From assembly GCF_002355735.1 (NCBI RefSeq), contig NZ_AP014879.1:248001-312000 (forward strand): 64,000 nt of DNA. The letters run 5' to 3'. The position numbers and the translations under genes are program-made. Position 1 is the stretch's first letter. Every line of letters starts with the position of its first letter. The notes beneath the pieces were generated by a model. It made no database searches. It had not been told where the DNA came from and saw nothing but the letters and a program-made list of their open reading frames with translations. The stretch comes from Sulfuricaulis limicola (GTDB lineage: Bacteria; Pseudomonadota; Gammaproteobacteria; Acidiferrobacterales; Sulfurifustaceae). Below are positions 1 through 8,019 of the stretch, piece by piece.

Positions 1-1
1 C

Positions 2-2116
2 GAAGAGGGCCTGCCGCTGCGTTCGGTGGGTACCGTGCAGGACGTCACCGAGCGCATGCGCGCCGAGCAGGCGTTGCGGCGTTCGGAGGAACGCTTGCGC
101 GTCATTTACGATGCCAGCCCCGTGATCATCAGCGTTTCGCGCCTGGAAGACGGGCAGTTTCTGGAGGTGAACCCGACGTTTCTGCGCATCGGCGGCTGGA
201 CGCGGGAGGAGGTGGTCGGCCGCACCTCATTCGAGGTCGGTGTCTGGATCGAGTCCCGGGACCGGGAAAAAATCATCGAAGGCGTGCGCGCGCATGGCGC
301 CGTGCGCGATCTGGAAATCAGCTTCCGCATCAAGTCGGGCGAGGTGCGCCGGTTGTTGTGCAGCGTCGAGCTGATTCAGCTCGATCAGGGCGCCTGCCTG
401 CTGCTGGTCGCGCAGGACATTACGGAGCGCAAGCAGGCCGAGTCACAGATGCAGAAACTCTCGCGTGCGCTCGAGCAGACCGCCGATGCCGTGCTGATCA
501 CCGACCGCAACGGCGTGATCGAGTACGTCAACCCGGCCTTCGAACAGGTGTCCGGCTATACCTCCGCCGAGGCCGTCGGCCGCCAGCCGAACCTGCTCAA
601 GTCCGGCCGGCAGGGCCCGGGGTTTTACGAGAATTTGTGGAAAACCATCCTGGCCGGCGAGGTCTTCAATGACGTGCTCATCAATCGCCGCAAGGACGGT
701 TCCCTGTATTACGAGGAAAAGACCATCACGCCGATCAAGGACACCGACGGCCGCATCACGCACTTCGTCGCCACCGGCAAGGACATCACGGAGCGGATGC
801 AGACACAGGAGCGTCTGGCCTTTATGGCGCAGCATGACCCGCTTACCGAGCTGCCGAACCGCGCCTTGCTGCTCGATCGCCTGAAACAGTCGCTGGCGGG
901 AGCGCGCTGGCGCGAACGGCGCGCGGGGATATTGTTCGTGGACCTGGACCGTTTCAAGACCATCAACGACACCCTCGGTCATGAGGTGGGTGACCGCCTG
1001 TTGCAGCAGCTGGCCGAGCGGTTCCAGCGCAGCGTGCGCGACGGCGACACCGTGGCGCGCTTCGGGGGTGACGAGTTCGTGATACTGCTCGACGACGTCG
1101 CCTCCGAGGACGATGTGGCCGGCGTGGCGCAGAAAGTGCTGCAGGCGCTGACCCCGCCGTTTCAGGTCGACGGCCAGACGCTCTATGTCACGGCCAGCAT
1201 CGGCGTGAGCCTGTTCCCCAACGACGGCGAGGACGCCAGCACGCTGCTCCGGAACGCCGACATCGCCATGTATCGCGCCAAGGAGATGGGCAAGAACACC
1301 TATCAGTTCTACTCGGCGGACATGAGCTCGCGCGCCTTCGAGCGCCTGACGCTCGAATCGAACCTGCGCCGCGCGCTCGAACAGGGCGAGTTCCGTCTCT
1401 ATTACCAGCCGCAGGTCGACGTGACCACGGGCGCCATCGTCGGCGTCGAGGCGCTGCTGCGCTGGCAGCACCCGGAGTTCGGCCTGGTCATGCCGAACGA
1501 GTTCATTCCGCTGCTCGAGGAGACCGGCCTGATCGTACCGACCGGTGAGTGGGTGCTGGATACCGCCTGTGCGCAGCTGGCCGAGTGGCACGCGCAAGGC
1601 TGGCCGCGGTTGCGGTTGGCGGTGAATCTGTCGCCGCGCCAGTTTCAGACGCAGAACCTGACGACGGTGGTCAAACAGGCTGTCGACCGGCTCGACGGCG
1701 ACCCGGGAAGGCTGGAGCTTGAAATCACCGAAGGCATGCTGCTGCGGCATGCGCCCATCACGGCCGAGACCCTCGAGGCGCTGCATTCGCTCGGCGTGCG
1801 CATGGCGATCGACGACTTCGGCACCGGCTACTCGTCGCTTTCGTACCTGCGGCGTCTGCCGATCGACACGCTCAAGATTGATCGCATGTTCGTGCGCGAT
1901 ATTCCGCATGACCCCGACGACAGCGCCATCACGGTCGCGATCATCGCCCTGGTGCAGAGCATGAAGCTCGAAATGATCGCGGAGGGAGTGGAAAACACCG
2001 CGCAGCGTGACTTTCTGCAGGCGCGCGGATGTAACCTGATGCAAGGCTATCTCTTCTGTCGCCCGCTGCCGGTGGAGGAGATCACCCGCCTGCTTCAGTC
2101 CGGCAAGAAGTTTTAG
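2..2116 (+). CDS. PAS-PAS-GGDEF-EAL signalling protein (5' end outside window)
   Basis: The frame is open to the left edge of the window, and the first visible residues (GTVQDVTER) are the tail of a PAS/PAC module, so the true start lies upstream. Two further PAS domains follow, at about residues 20-135 and 145-265 counting from base 26. A GGDEF domain with intact GGDEF motif lies near residue 346, and an EAL domain carries EAL near 474, DDFGTG and EGVE motifs. Both catalytic signatures are intact, so it could make and break cyclic di-GMP. The input sensed by the PAS domains is unknown. It converges on the haem A synthase genes, leaving only 12 bases between stop codons. Confidence 0.93.
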   Translation, partial: EEGLPLRSVGTVQDVTERMRAEQALRRSEERLRVIYDASPVIISVSRLEDGQFLEVNPTFLRIGGWTREEVVGRTSFEVGVWIESRDREKIIEGVRAHGAVRDLEISFRIKSGEVRRLLCSVELIQLDQGACLLLVAQDITERKQAESQMQKLSRALEQTADAVLITDRNGVIEYVNPAFEQVSGYTSAEAVGRQPNLLKSGRQGPGFYENLWKTILAGEVFNDVLINRRKDGSLYYEEKTITPIKDTDGRITHFVATGKDITERMQTQERLAFMAQHDPLTELPNRALLLDRLKQSLAGARWRERRAGILFVDLDRFKTINDTLGHEVGDRLLQQLAERFQRSVRDGDTVARFGGDEFVILLDDVASEDDVAGVAQKVLQALTPPFQVDGQTLYVTASIGVSLFPNDGEDASTLLRNADIAMYRAKEMGKNTYQFYSADMSSRAFERLTLESNLRRALEQGEFRLYYQPQVDVTTGAIVGVEALLRWQHPEFGLVMPNEFIPLLEETGLIVPTGEWVLDTACAQLAEWHAQGWPRLRLAVNLSPRQFQTQNLTTVVKQAVDRLDGDPGRLELEITEGMLLRHAPITAETLEALHSLGVRMAIDDFGTGYSSLSYLRRLPIDTLKIDRMFVRDIPHDPDDSAITVAIIALVQSMKLEMIAEGVENTAQRDFLQARGCNLMQGYLFCRPLPVEEITRLLQSGKKF

Positions 2117-2128
2117 CGGCGCCGCCGC

Positions 2129-3154
2129 TCAGGCACCGCGGGACGCGCGCAGGGTGTGAAGCGAGTGCAGCGCGAGACTGAACAGCACCAGCGCGCCAGC
2201 CTGGTGTGCCGCGCCCAGTGAAACCGGCACGACATGCACCAGCGTGGCGACGCCGAGCCCCACCTGCACCACGAGCCAGCCAAGCAGCAGATGCGCCGCC
2301 CGCCGCGCACGATGCGGCAGGTCCGCGCGCGTCACCTGCCACCAGAAGAGCGGTATCAAAAGACAAAGTAGATACGCCAGCAGGCGGTGGTTGAACTGCA
2401 CCGTGGCGATGTTCTCGAACAGGTTGGTCCAGAACGGCTGCATGGCATACATGCCTTCAGGGAAAAACCGGCCATTCATCAGCGGGAAGGTATTGAAGGC
2501 AAACCCCGCCTTGGTGCCGGCGACGAATCCGCCGGTGAGGATCATGAGGAACACCAGCATCGTGACGACGTGGGCAAAGCGCCGCAATTCCGGCGGCGCG
2601 CCGCCCGCCGGCCGGTCTGTCAGCAGGTTCAGCCCCATCCACAGGATATAGGCGTAAATCGCCACCGCCAGCCCGAGGTGCGCGGTCAGGCGGTAGGGGC
2701 TGACGCGCGGGATATCGACCAGCCCGCTCGCCACCATGAACCAGCCGAGCACGCCGTTCAGCGCCACCAGCAGTGGCACTGCTACCATGCGCGGGATCAG
2801 TTTTTTCTCGATACGGCCGCGCCACAGGAACCACAGCAGCGGCACCAGCGCCACGAAAAAAATCAGCCGGCCCCAGAGCCGGTGCAGGTACTCGAGCCAG
2901 AAGATTTTCTCGAAACCCGCGAGATCCATGCCGACGTTGATTTTTTGATATTCGGGTGTTTTTTTGTACAGCTCGAACAGCTCCTGCCAGTGCGCCTCGG
3001 TCAGCGGCGGCAGCGTGCCCTCGAACAGCCGCCATTCGACGATGGACAGGCCCGAACGCGTCAGGCGCGTGGTCCCGCCCAGCACCACCATGAGGAAAAT
3101 CATGGCCGCCACGATCAGCAGCCACACGGCGATTTGCTTTCGATGTGCATTCAT
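2129..3154 (-). CDS. ctaA: Haem A synthase, COX15/CtaA type 2
   Basis: This polytopic membrane protein of about 341 residues has the COX15 signature TTRLTRSGLSIVEWR near the N-terminus and conserved haem-binding histidines in HRLWGR, TAHLGL, FNHRL and GAAHQ. The family oxidises haem O to haem A for a-type oxidases. I chose the ATG at 3154 because GAGGA lies about ten bases upstream. A TTG at 3172 would instead overlap the upstream stop. It lacks the cysteine pair seen in its upstream neighbour, so the two tandem copies belong to different subtypes. The pair is transcribed divergently from a haem-copper oxidase module that probably needs their product. Confidence 0.9.
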   Translation of the reverse strand: MNAHRKQIAVWLLIVAAMIFLMVVLGGTTRLTRSGLSIVEWRLFEGTLPPLTEAHWQELFELYKKTPEYQKINVGMDLAGFEKIFWLEYLHRLWGRLIFFVALVPLLWFLWRGRIEKKLIPRMVAVPLLVALNGVLGWFMVASGLVDIPRVSPYRLTAHLGLAVAIYAYILWMGLNLLTDRPAGGAPPELRRFAHVVTMLVFLMILTGGFVAGTKAGFAFNTFPLMNGRFFPEGMYAMQPFWTNLFENIATVQFNHRLLAYLLCLLIPLFWWQVTRADLPHRARRAAHLLLGWLVVQVGLGVATLVHVVPVSLGAAHQAGALVLFSLALHSLHTLRASRGA

Positions 3155-3168
3155 GGAAACAGAAATCC

Positions 3169-4161
3169 TCAAGTCCGTGGCGTCAGCAGGTGATACAGGT
3201 TCACCACCGACAGCAATAATAGCGCGGCTACCGCATTATGTGCCGTGACCAGGCTGAGGGGCAGGCTGGTGGCGATGGCGCCGATGCCGAGAGATATTTG
3301 CAGCGCGAGGAACACCAGCATCGCGATGCCGGTGCTGCGGTAACGGCTGCCCGACCCGAGGGCGCGCCAGCCGAGCCAGGCCATATAAAGGAATGTGAGC
3401 ACCGCCCCCGCGCGATGCGCGAGATGAATGATCTTGCCGGTATCGCCGGTGATCACGGCGCCGGCATCGGTGGCCGGCAATACGCGCGCGAGGTTGAAAC
3501 TCTCGCGCCACGGGCCGTCGGTCCAGGGATAGGCAGCGCATCCGGGCAGATCGGTACAGGCCAGCGCCGCGAAATTGGCGCTGACCCAGCCGCCGAGCGC
3601 AATCTGAAAGAAGACGACGAAGATTCCGAGGAGCGCCCATGGCCGCAATTCATGTCTTGGCGTGACTCCTGTTTGCGTTGATACCGAGCGTTGCCCCAGC
3701 CACCACAACATGGCCAGCATCGCCATGCCACCGAGCAGGTTGCTGAGCGTGACCCACGGCAGCAGCGGCGAAGGCGTCTTGTAACCCAGCACCGAGAGAA
3801 ACACGGTCAGCCCCAGGACCGCGAGCGGGATCAGGACGGATTGTCCCGGTTGCCGGCGACGGCGCCAGGCCGCGACCACGATCCCCAGCACCAGCACCCC
3901 GAGCGCGGAGGCCACCAGGCGATGCGTCAGGGTGGCCCACGGCGGCACCAGATGCGCGGCGGCCAGCGATTCCGCGCCGCTTATTTCCGTTTTTATCAGC
4001 GCGTAACACGACGGCCATTCGGTGCAGCCGAGACCGCTGCCCGAGAGTCGCAGCCAGGCGCTCAGTATCACCACGATCAGCACCAGCATGATCGAAACGA
4101 ATACCAGCAGCGTGTAAAGGCCGCTGCCGGATGCCTGGCGGTGAGGGGCGTGTGTGGTCAT
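3169..4161 (-). CDS. ctaA: Haem A synthase homologue, cysteine-containing CtaA type
   Basis: A 330-residue polytopic membrane protein of the COX15/CtaA family. After the first membrane segment it carries GSGLGCTEWPSC (C46, C52), the extracytoplasmic cysteine pair known from Bacillus-type CtaA. A second pair sits in LACTDLPGC. Histidines in THRLVAS and AHRAG are likely haem ligands. The stop lies just before the start region of the second ctaA-like gene, so the two form one operon. The FNR-type box at 4326-4339 lies 165 bases upstream of this start and could act in both directions. Whether both paralogues make haem A, or one makes a variant or assists the other, cannot be told from sequence. 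Confidence 0.85.
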   Translation of the reverse strand: MTTHAPHRQASGSGLYTLLVFVSIMLVLIVVILSAWLRLSGSGLGCTEWPSCYALIKTEISGAESLAAAHLVPPWATLTHRLVASALGVLVLGIVVAAWRRRRQPGQSVLIPLAVLGLTVFLSVLGYKTPSPLLPWVTLSNLLGGMAMLAMLWWLGQRSVSTQTGVTPRHELRPWALLGIFVVFFQIALGGWVSANFAALACTDLPGCAAYPWTDGPWRESFNLARVLPATDAGAVITGDTGKIIHLAHRAGAVLTFLYMAWLGWRALGSGSRYRSTGIAMLVFLALQISLGIGAIATSLPLSLVTAHNAVAALLLLSVVNLYHLLTPRT

Positions 4162-4325
4162 GGGCGGATCAGGTTAAGAGCAGCCGGCGATGATGACAAG
4201 CGCCGGATGGTTTTTTTGCTCTTGATGTTGGTCATGGCGAAATACCGGACGCCTGCTATTTTTATTGGCGATGCGATGGCATGCGTGATTGACCGGCGCC
4301 AGAGTTTAAAACATTTTTGGCCAAA

Positions 4326-4339
4326 TTGATCTAAGTCAA
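4326..4339. promoter_or_regulatory. FNR/Dnr-type box upstream of oxidase module
   Basis: TTGATCTAAGTCAA fits TTGAT-N4-(A/G)TCAA. A -10-like TTAAAT lies at 4363-4368, so the box centre is about 41 bases before the predicted start of transcription. That is the class II activator spacing. It precedes the gene at 4480 and sits in the divergent region with the haem A synthases. Confidence 0.7.
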
Positions 4340-4479
4340 GTTCCCGCGCTGCCCAATCAGTTTTAAATTCGCAGCGGCATTCCGTCGCAGTATTAGCAAT
4401 TGGTTATATATATGGAGCCGGCGCGGCGCTCAGAGCGGCCCGGCACAATGGCCCAACGATCATCTCTGGAGGTGTGAAC

Positions 4480-4647
4480 ATGTCAGCAGCCAAAAACACG
4501 GAATCAGGCCGGGACGAAAAAGTGCCGGCGATGCAGCGGGTGCTGGATAACCCGTTTCTGCTGTTGTTCCTCGGCGTGACCATGCCCACGGTGTTTTACA
4601 TCCTGTGGGGCGTCATGGAAATCGTCACCTTGCCCCTCGCCAAATAA
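4480..4647 (+). CDS. Small single-span membrane subunit of the haem-copper enzyme
   Basis: A 55-residue open frame starts at an ATG behind a GGAGG-like site at 4468-4472. It has a charged N-terminal half and one hydrophobic span at about residues 25-50 (NPFLLLFLGVTMPTVFYILW). It lies 18 bases before the CuA subunit II gene. Small one-helix subunits of this kind (for example subunit IIa of ba3 oxidases) commonly accompany B-family haem-copper enzymes, so I read it as such a subunit. I recognise no family motif. The call rests on topology and position. Confidence 0.65.
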   Translation: MSAAKNTESGRDEKVPAMQRVLDNPFLLLFLGVTMPTVFYILWGVMEIVTLPLAK

Positions 4648-4665
4648 CAATCGGGAGACGCACAC

Positions 4666-5202
4666 ATGGCCCTTACCCCTCCTGCAGAACGACTGTGGTG
4701 GAAAGAACCGATCGAAGCTGTCGAGCTTTTCTGGGTCGCCATCGCGCTGGTGTGGGCGATCGTGATGTTCATCATGATGCCTTACTGGCACGTTTACGGT
4801 AAGCAGAATCTTTCCAGCGAGGCCTATCGCACCACGCCCGAGATGTATACCCAGAAAGTACAGGCGATGGTGGACAAGTACACGATCCGCACGGAAACCG
4901 CGCGCAACATGCCGGTGGTGCGCGCACCCGCGGGCGCCGACATCTACATGCTGGCGCGCTTGTGGGAATGGTATCCGGCGCTGGAGCTTGAAAAGGGCCA
5001 GACCTACCGCCTGCACCTGTCCTCGGTGGACTGGCAGCACGGTTTTTCGCTGCAACCGGAGAACATCAACGTCCAGGTCATTCCCGGCTACGAGATGGTA
5101 ATGAAAATCACGCCCAACAAATCCGGCGAATTCTCGGTGATCTGCAACGAATACTGCGGCATCGGTCATCACACGATGATCGGCAAAATTTACGTGAAGT
5201 AA
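4666..5202 (+). CDS. Haem-copper oxidase subunit II with CuA site
   Basis: A 178-residue protein with one N-terminal membrane helix (about residues 20-42) and a periplasmic cupredoxin domain. All CuA ligands are present: H125 in DWQHGFS, then C160, E162, C164, H168 and M171 in CNEYCGIGHHTM. It is short, as in ba3-type (B-family) enzymes, and has only one transmembrane helix. It would take electrons from a cytochrome c or cupredoxin and pass them to subunit I, whose gene follows after 13 bases. The intact CuA site shows that the enzyme is still an electron-accepting terminal reductase, whatever its gas substrate. Confidence 0.9.
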   Translation: MALTPPAERLWWKEPIEAVELFWVAIALVWAIVMFIMMPYWHVYGKQNLSSEAYRTTPEMYTQKVQAMVDKYTIRTETARNMPVVRAPAGADIYMLARLWEWYPALELEKGQTYRLHLSSVDWQHGFSLQPENINVQVIPGYEMVMKITPNKSGEFSVICNEYCGIGHHTMIGKIYVK

Positions 5203-5215
5203 GGAGGAGAGGCCC

Positions 5216-6910
5216 ATGGCGAATACTGCGGAATTCCGAACCTGTCCCGACACCGGCCTGCTGTTCCACAAGCCGGCCGAGACATTGATGAAACTGAACG
5301 CCGTCGCCGGCATCGTGTTCCTGGCTCTCGGCGGCGTGCTCGGCCTGCTGATGGGCCTGACGCGTTGGCCCACGGTGCACCTGTTGCAGGCGGATTCGTT
5401 CTACATGCTGCTGACTGCGCACGGCCTGAGCGTGCTGATCTTCTGGATCATTTTCTTCGAAATCGCGGTGCTGTATTTCACCTCCAGTACGCTGCTGCGA
5501 TCGCGACTGGCGACACCGCGCTGGGCCTGGCTCGGCTTCGCGCTCATGGTGGTGGGCTCGATCACGACCATGGTCTCCATCTTCCAGGGCCGTTCCAGCG
5601 TGATGATGACGTCCTACGTGCCGATGTCGGCGGAACCGCATTTCTACCTCGGCCTGATCCTGTTCGCGGTCGGCGCCCTGATCGGCTGTTTCGTGTTTCT
5701 GGGCACGCTGGTGATCGCGCGCGCGGAACGCACCTATGGGGAAGGCTCGATTCCGCTGGTCACCTTTGGCGCGCTGACCGCCTGCATCATCGCCATCTTC
5801 ACCATCGCCTCGGGCGCCATCATTTTGATCCCCACCTTCCTGTGGAAGATCGGTTACATCAACCATATCGACCCGCTGATGTACCGTATCCTGTGGTGGG
5901 GCATGGGCCATTCCTCGCAGCAGATCAACGTGTCGGCGCATATCGCCGTGTGGTACGCGGTGATGGGCGTGGTGTTCGGCGCGCGGCCGCTGTCGGAGAA
6001 GGTCTCGCGCTCGGCGTTCCTGTTGTACATCCTGTTCCTGCAACTCGCCAGCGCGCATCACCTGCTGGTGGACCCGGGCATCGGCACCGAATGGAAGATC
6101 TTCAACACCAGCTATGCCATGTACCTGGCGGTACTGGCGAGCATGATCCACGGCCTGACGGTACCGGGCGCGATGGAGGCGGCGCAGCGCAAGCGCGGCT
6201 TCAACAAGGGGCTGTTCGAATGGCTGCGCAAGGCGCCGTGGGGCAACCCGTCGTTCGCGGGCGTGTTCCTGTCGATCCTGATTTTCGGTTTCCTCGGCGG
6301 CATCTCCGGTGTGGTCATGGGCACGGAGCAGATCAACCTGATCATCCACAACACCCTGTACGTGCCGGGACATTTCCACGCCACCGTGGTGGGCGGCACC
6401 ACGCTCGCCTTCATGGCGCTGACCTACTGGCTGGTGCCGGTACTGTTCCGGCGTGAAATCATTTTTCCGTCGCTTTCGAAATTCCAGCCCTACCTGTTCG
6501 GCATCGGCATGGCCGGATTCTGTCTGTTCATGATGGGCGCCGGCACGCTGGGCGTGCCGCGGCGGCACTGGGACATCTCGTTCAGCGGCGCCATCTTCGG
6601 CCATCAGTTTCCGGAAACCGCCTACCTGCTGCTGGGCCTGACGGGCATCAGCGTCATCCTGGCGGTGATCGGCGGCGGCCTGTTCATCCTGCAGATCGTC
6701 GGCTCGGTGTTCTTCGGCAAGCGCCGCGGCGAGACCAGGGGCCCGGTCCCGCTGATCGCCGAGCCGGTGGCGCCGGGCCTGCATGGCATCGGCATCGGCG
6801 GGATTTCCGTGCCCGGCACGCTGGTGCTGGCGCTGGTGTTCCTGACCGCGTTCATCCTGTACTACTTCGTCAACTGGAAATACCTTTCTCAAGTCTGGGG
6901 ATTGGGCTGA
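5216..6910 (+). CDS. Haem-copper oxidoreductase subunit I lacking the active-site tyrosine (candidate NO reductase)
   Basis: A 564-residue polytopic protein of the haem-copper superfamily with an AAGGAGGA ribosome site. Ligands seen: H69 (low-spin haem), H232, H281 and H282 (CuB), H386 (high-spin haem) and H388 (low-spin haem). In helix VI the usual H-P-E-V-Y is H-S-S-Q-Q, so the position of the cross-linked tyrosine is Q236. Loss of that tyrosine is typical of nitric oxide reducing branches (families proposed under names such as eNOR, bNOR and sNOR), not of oxygen reductases. Subunit II, a small subunit, an SCO chaperone and an FNR box surround it. Superfamily membership is certain. NO reduction is inference. 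Confidence 0.9.
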   Translation: MANTAEFRTCPDTGLLFHKPAETLMKLNAVAGIVFLALGGVLGLLMGLTRWPTVHLLQADSFYMLLTAHGLSVLIFWIIFFEIAVLYFTSSTLLRSRLATPRWAWLGFALMVVGSITTMVSIFQGRSSVMMTSYVPMSAEPHFYLGLILFAVGALIGCFVFLGTLVIARAERTYGEGSIPLVTFGALTACIIAIFTIASGAIILIPTFLWKIGYINHIDPLMYRILWWGMGHSSQQINVSAHIAVWYAVMGVVFGARPLSEKVSRSAFLLYILFLQLASAHHLLVDPGIGTEWKIFNTSYAMYLAVLASMIHGLTVPGAMEAAQRKRGFNKGLFEWLRKAPWGNPSFAGVFLSILIFGFLGGISGVVMGTEQINLIIHNTLYVPGHFHATVVGGTTLAFMALTYWLVPVLFRREIIFPSLSKFQPYLFGIGMAGFCLFMMGAGTLGVPRRHWDISFSGAIFGHQFPETAYLLLGLTGISVILAVIGGGLFILQIVGSVFFGKRRGETRGPVPLIAEPVAPGLHGIGIGGISVPGTLVLALVFLTAFILYYFVNWKYLSQVWGLG

Positions 6911-6958
6911 CCAATCGGGTTGTAATACGCGGACCACTGGGCCGGTTCGCGTAAGGGA

Positions 6959-6985
6959 GGCCGGGCAGGCTGAGCCTGCCCGGCC
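6959..6985 (+). terminator. Stem-loop after subunit I gene
   Basis: A perfect inverted repeat (GGCCGGGCAGGC, loop TGA, GCCTGCCCGGCC) is followed by GTTCCTTTGTT. The T-run is weak, so it may attenuate or protect the message rather than stop it fully. Confidence 0.5.
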
Positions 6986-7006
6986 GTTCCTTTGTTATGA
7001 TGGTGC

Positions 7007-7873
7007 ATGCATTTGATCTCGTTAATTTCCCGTATCTGCTTGATCGCCGGCCTGCTCGTGGCGCCGGCCGCCGTGGCTGTCACATCGCATGACGCCAACA
7101 GGCACAACCCGCCGCCGGTGTCGGCGGCAGGGAGTCCGGCATCGAAGTTCGATGAAAAGGCCGCGCTCGCCCTGAGCCAGGGCGTGATCGGCAAGACCGT
7201 CGGCGATTACACGCTGACCGCGACCGACGGAAGCAAGCGGCGCCTGTCGGAGTATCGCGGCAAGCCGCTGGTGATCAGCCTCATTTACACCAGCTGCTAT
7301 CACATCTGCCCGACCACGACGCAGCATCTTGCCAAGGTGGCGCGCACGGCGCGCGGCGCGCTCGGGCAGGAGAGTTTCAATGTCCTGACCATCGGTTTCG
7401 ACACGCCCAAGGACACGCCGGTGGCCATGCGCCAGTTCGCCCGGGATCAGGGCATCGACATGCCCGGCTGGCAGTTCCTGAGCGCCGACGCGCCGGCAAT
7501 GGAAGGCCTCACCAAAGATCTCGGCTTCATTTCCTATGCCGCGCCGCACGGCTTCGATCACCTGATCCAGGCCACGGTGATCGACGCGCAGGGAAAGATT
7601 TACCGCCAGGTTTACGGCATGACCTTCGATACCCCGCTGCTGGTGGAGCCGCTGAAAGAACTGGTCTTCGGGGAACCGGTCACCCCCTCGCTGCTCTCCA
7701 GCCTCAGCAACAAGATCAAGCTGTTCTGCACGGTCTACGACCCGACCACCGACAAGTACCGCTTCGATTACTCGATTTTCCTGGGCCTTTTCATCGGCGC
7801 CAGCTCTATCGGCATCGTGAGTTTTCTGGTGCTGCGCGAGTGGCGGCGCACACGCCGTCGCCGGCAGGGTTGA
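7007..7873 (+). CDS. SCO1/SenC-family copper chaperone
   Basis: This 288-residue protein has a signal-anchor sequence at residues 5-25, then a thioredoxin-like SCO domain with the copper-binding C97-x3-C101-P motif and H185 in the FDH sequence. It also has an extra C-terminal membrane helix (about 255-278) followed by a run of arginines. SCO proteins deliver copper to the CuA or CuB site of haem-copper enzymes in the periplasm. Its position directly after subunits II and I implies that it matures this enzyme. The tail helix is a common variant among SCO proteins in ba3-type clusters. Confidence 0.9.
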   Translation: MHLISLISRICLIAGLLVAPAAVAVTSHDANRHNPPPVSAAGSPASKFDEKAALALSQGVIGKTVGDYTLTATDGSKRRLSEYRGKPLVISLIYTSCYHICPTTTQHLAKVARTARGALGQESFNVLTIGFDTPKDTPVAMRQFARDQGIDMPGWQFLSADAPAMEGLTKDLGFISYAAPHGFDHLIQATVIDAQGKIYRQVYGMTFDTPLLVEPLKELVFGEPVTPSLLSSLSNKIKLFCTVYDPTTDKYRFDYSIFLGLFIGASSIGIVSFLVLREWRRTRRRRQG

Positions 7874-7915
7874 CCCGGGCCATACTCTGTTTCCCAAACG
7901 AATATCAAAATGATC

Positions 7916-7996
7916 TTGAACCGCCAAGGCGCCAAGGCGCCAAGAAAGCGGGTTTTAGAAATTGAAAACTTGGCGTTCTTGGCGTCTTGGCGGTTG
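7916..7996. repeat. Long imperfect palindrome, family A (CGCCAAGG type)
   Basis: TTGAACCGCCAAGGCGCCAA on the left pairs with CTTGGCGTTCTTGGCGTCTT and CGGTT on the right around an AT-rich centre. Each arm is itself made of short CGCCAAG units. The same element recurs at 63428-63587. It fills the gap between the SCO gene and the cytochrome b fusion gene. Confidence 0.85.
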
Positions 7997-8019
7997 ATTC
8001 TTTTTATCAGGGTTCCAGC

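Noticed and set aside
443-2044. 533-residue antisense frame in the GGDEF-EAL gene, and similar long antisense frames at 5108-6937 and 24435-26384
   Set aside because: Each lies wholly opposite a gene with clear motifs and has the low-complexity composition of a shadow frame.
7987-8019. Start of the cytochrome b fusion at 7987
   Set aside because: The TTG there is part of the palindromic repeat. A TTG at 8020 lies outside it and gives a normal N-terminus.
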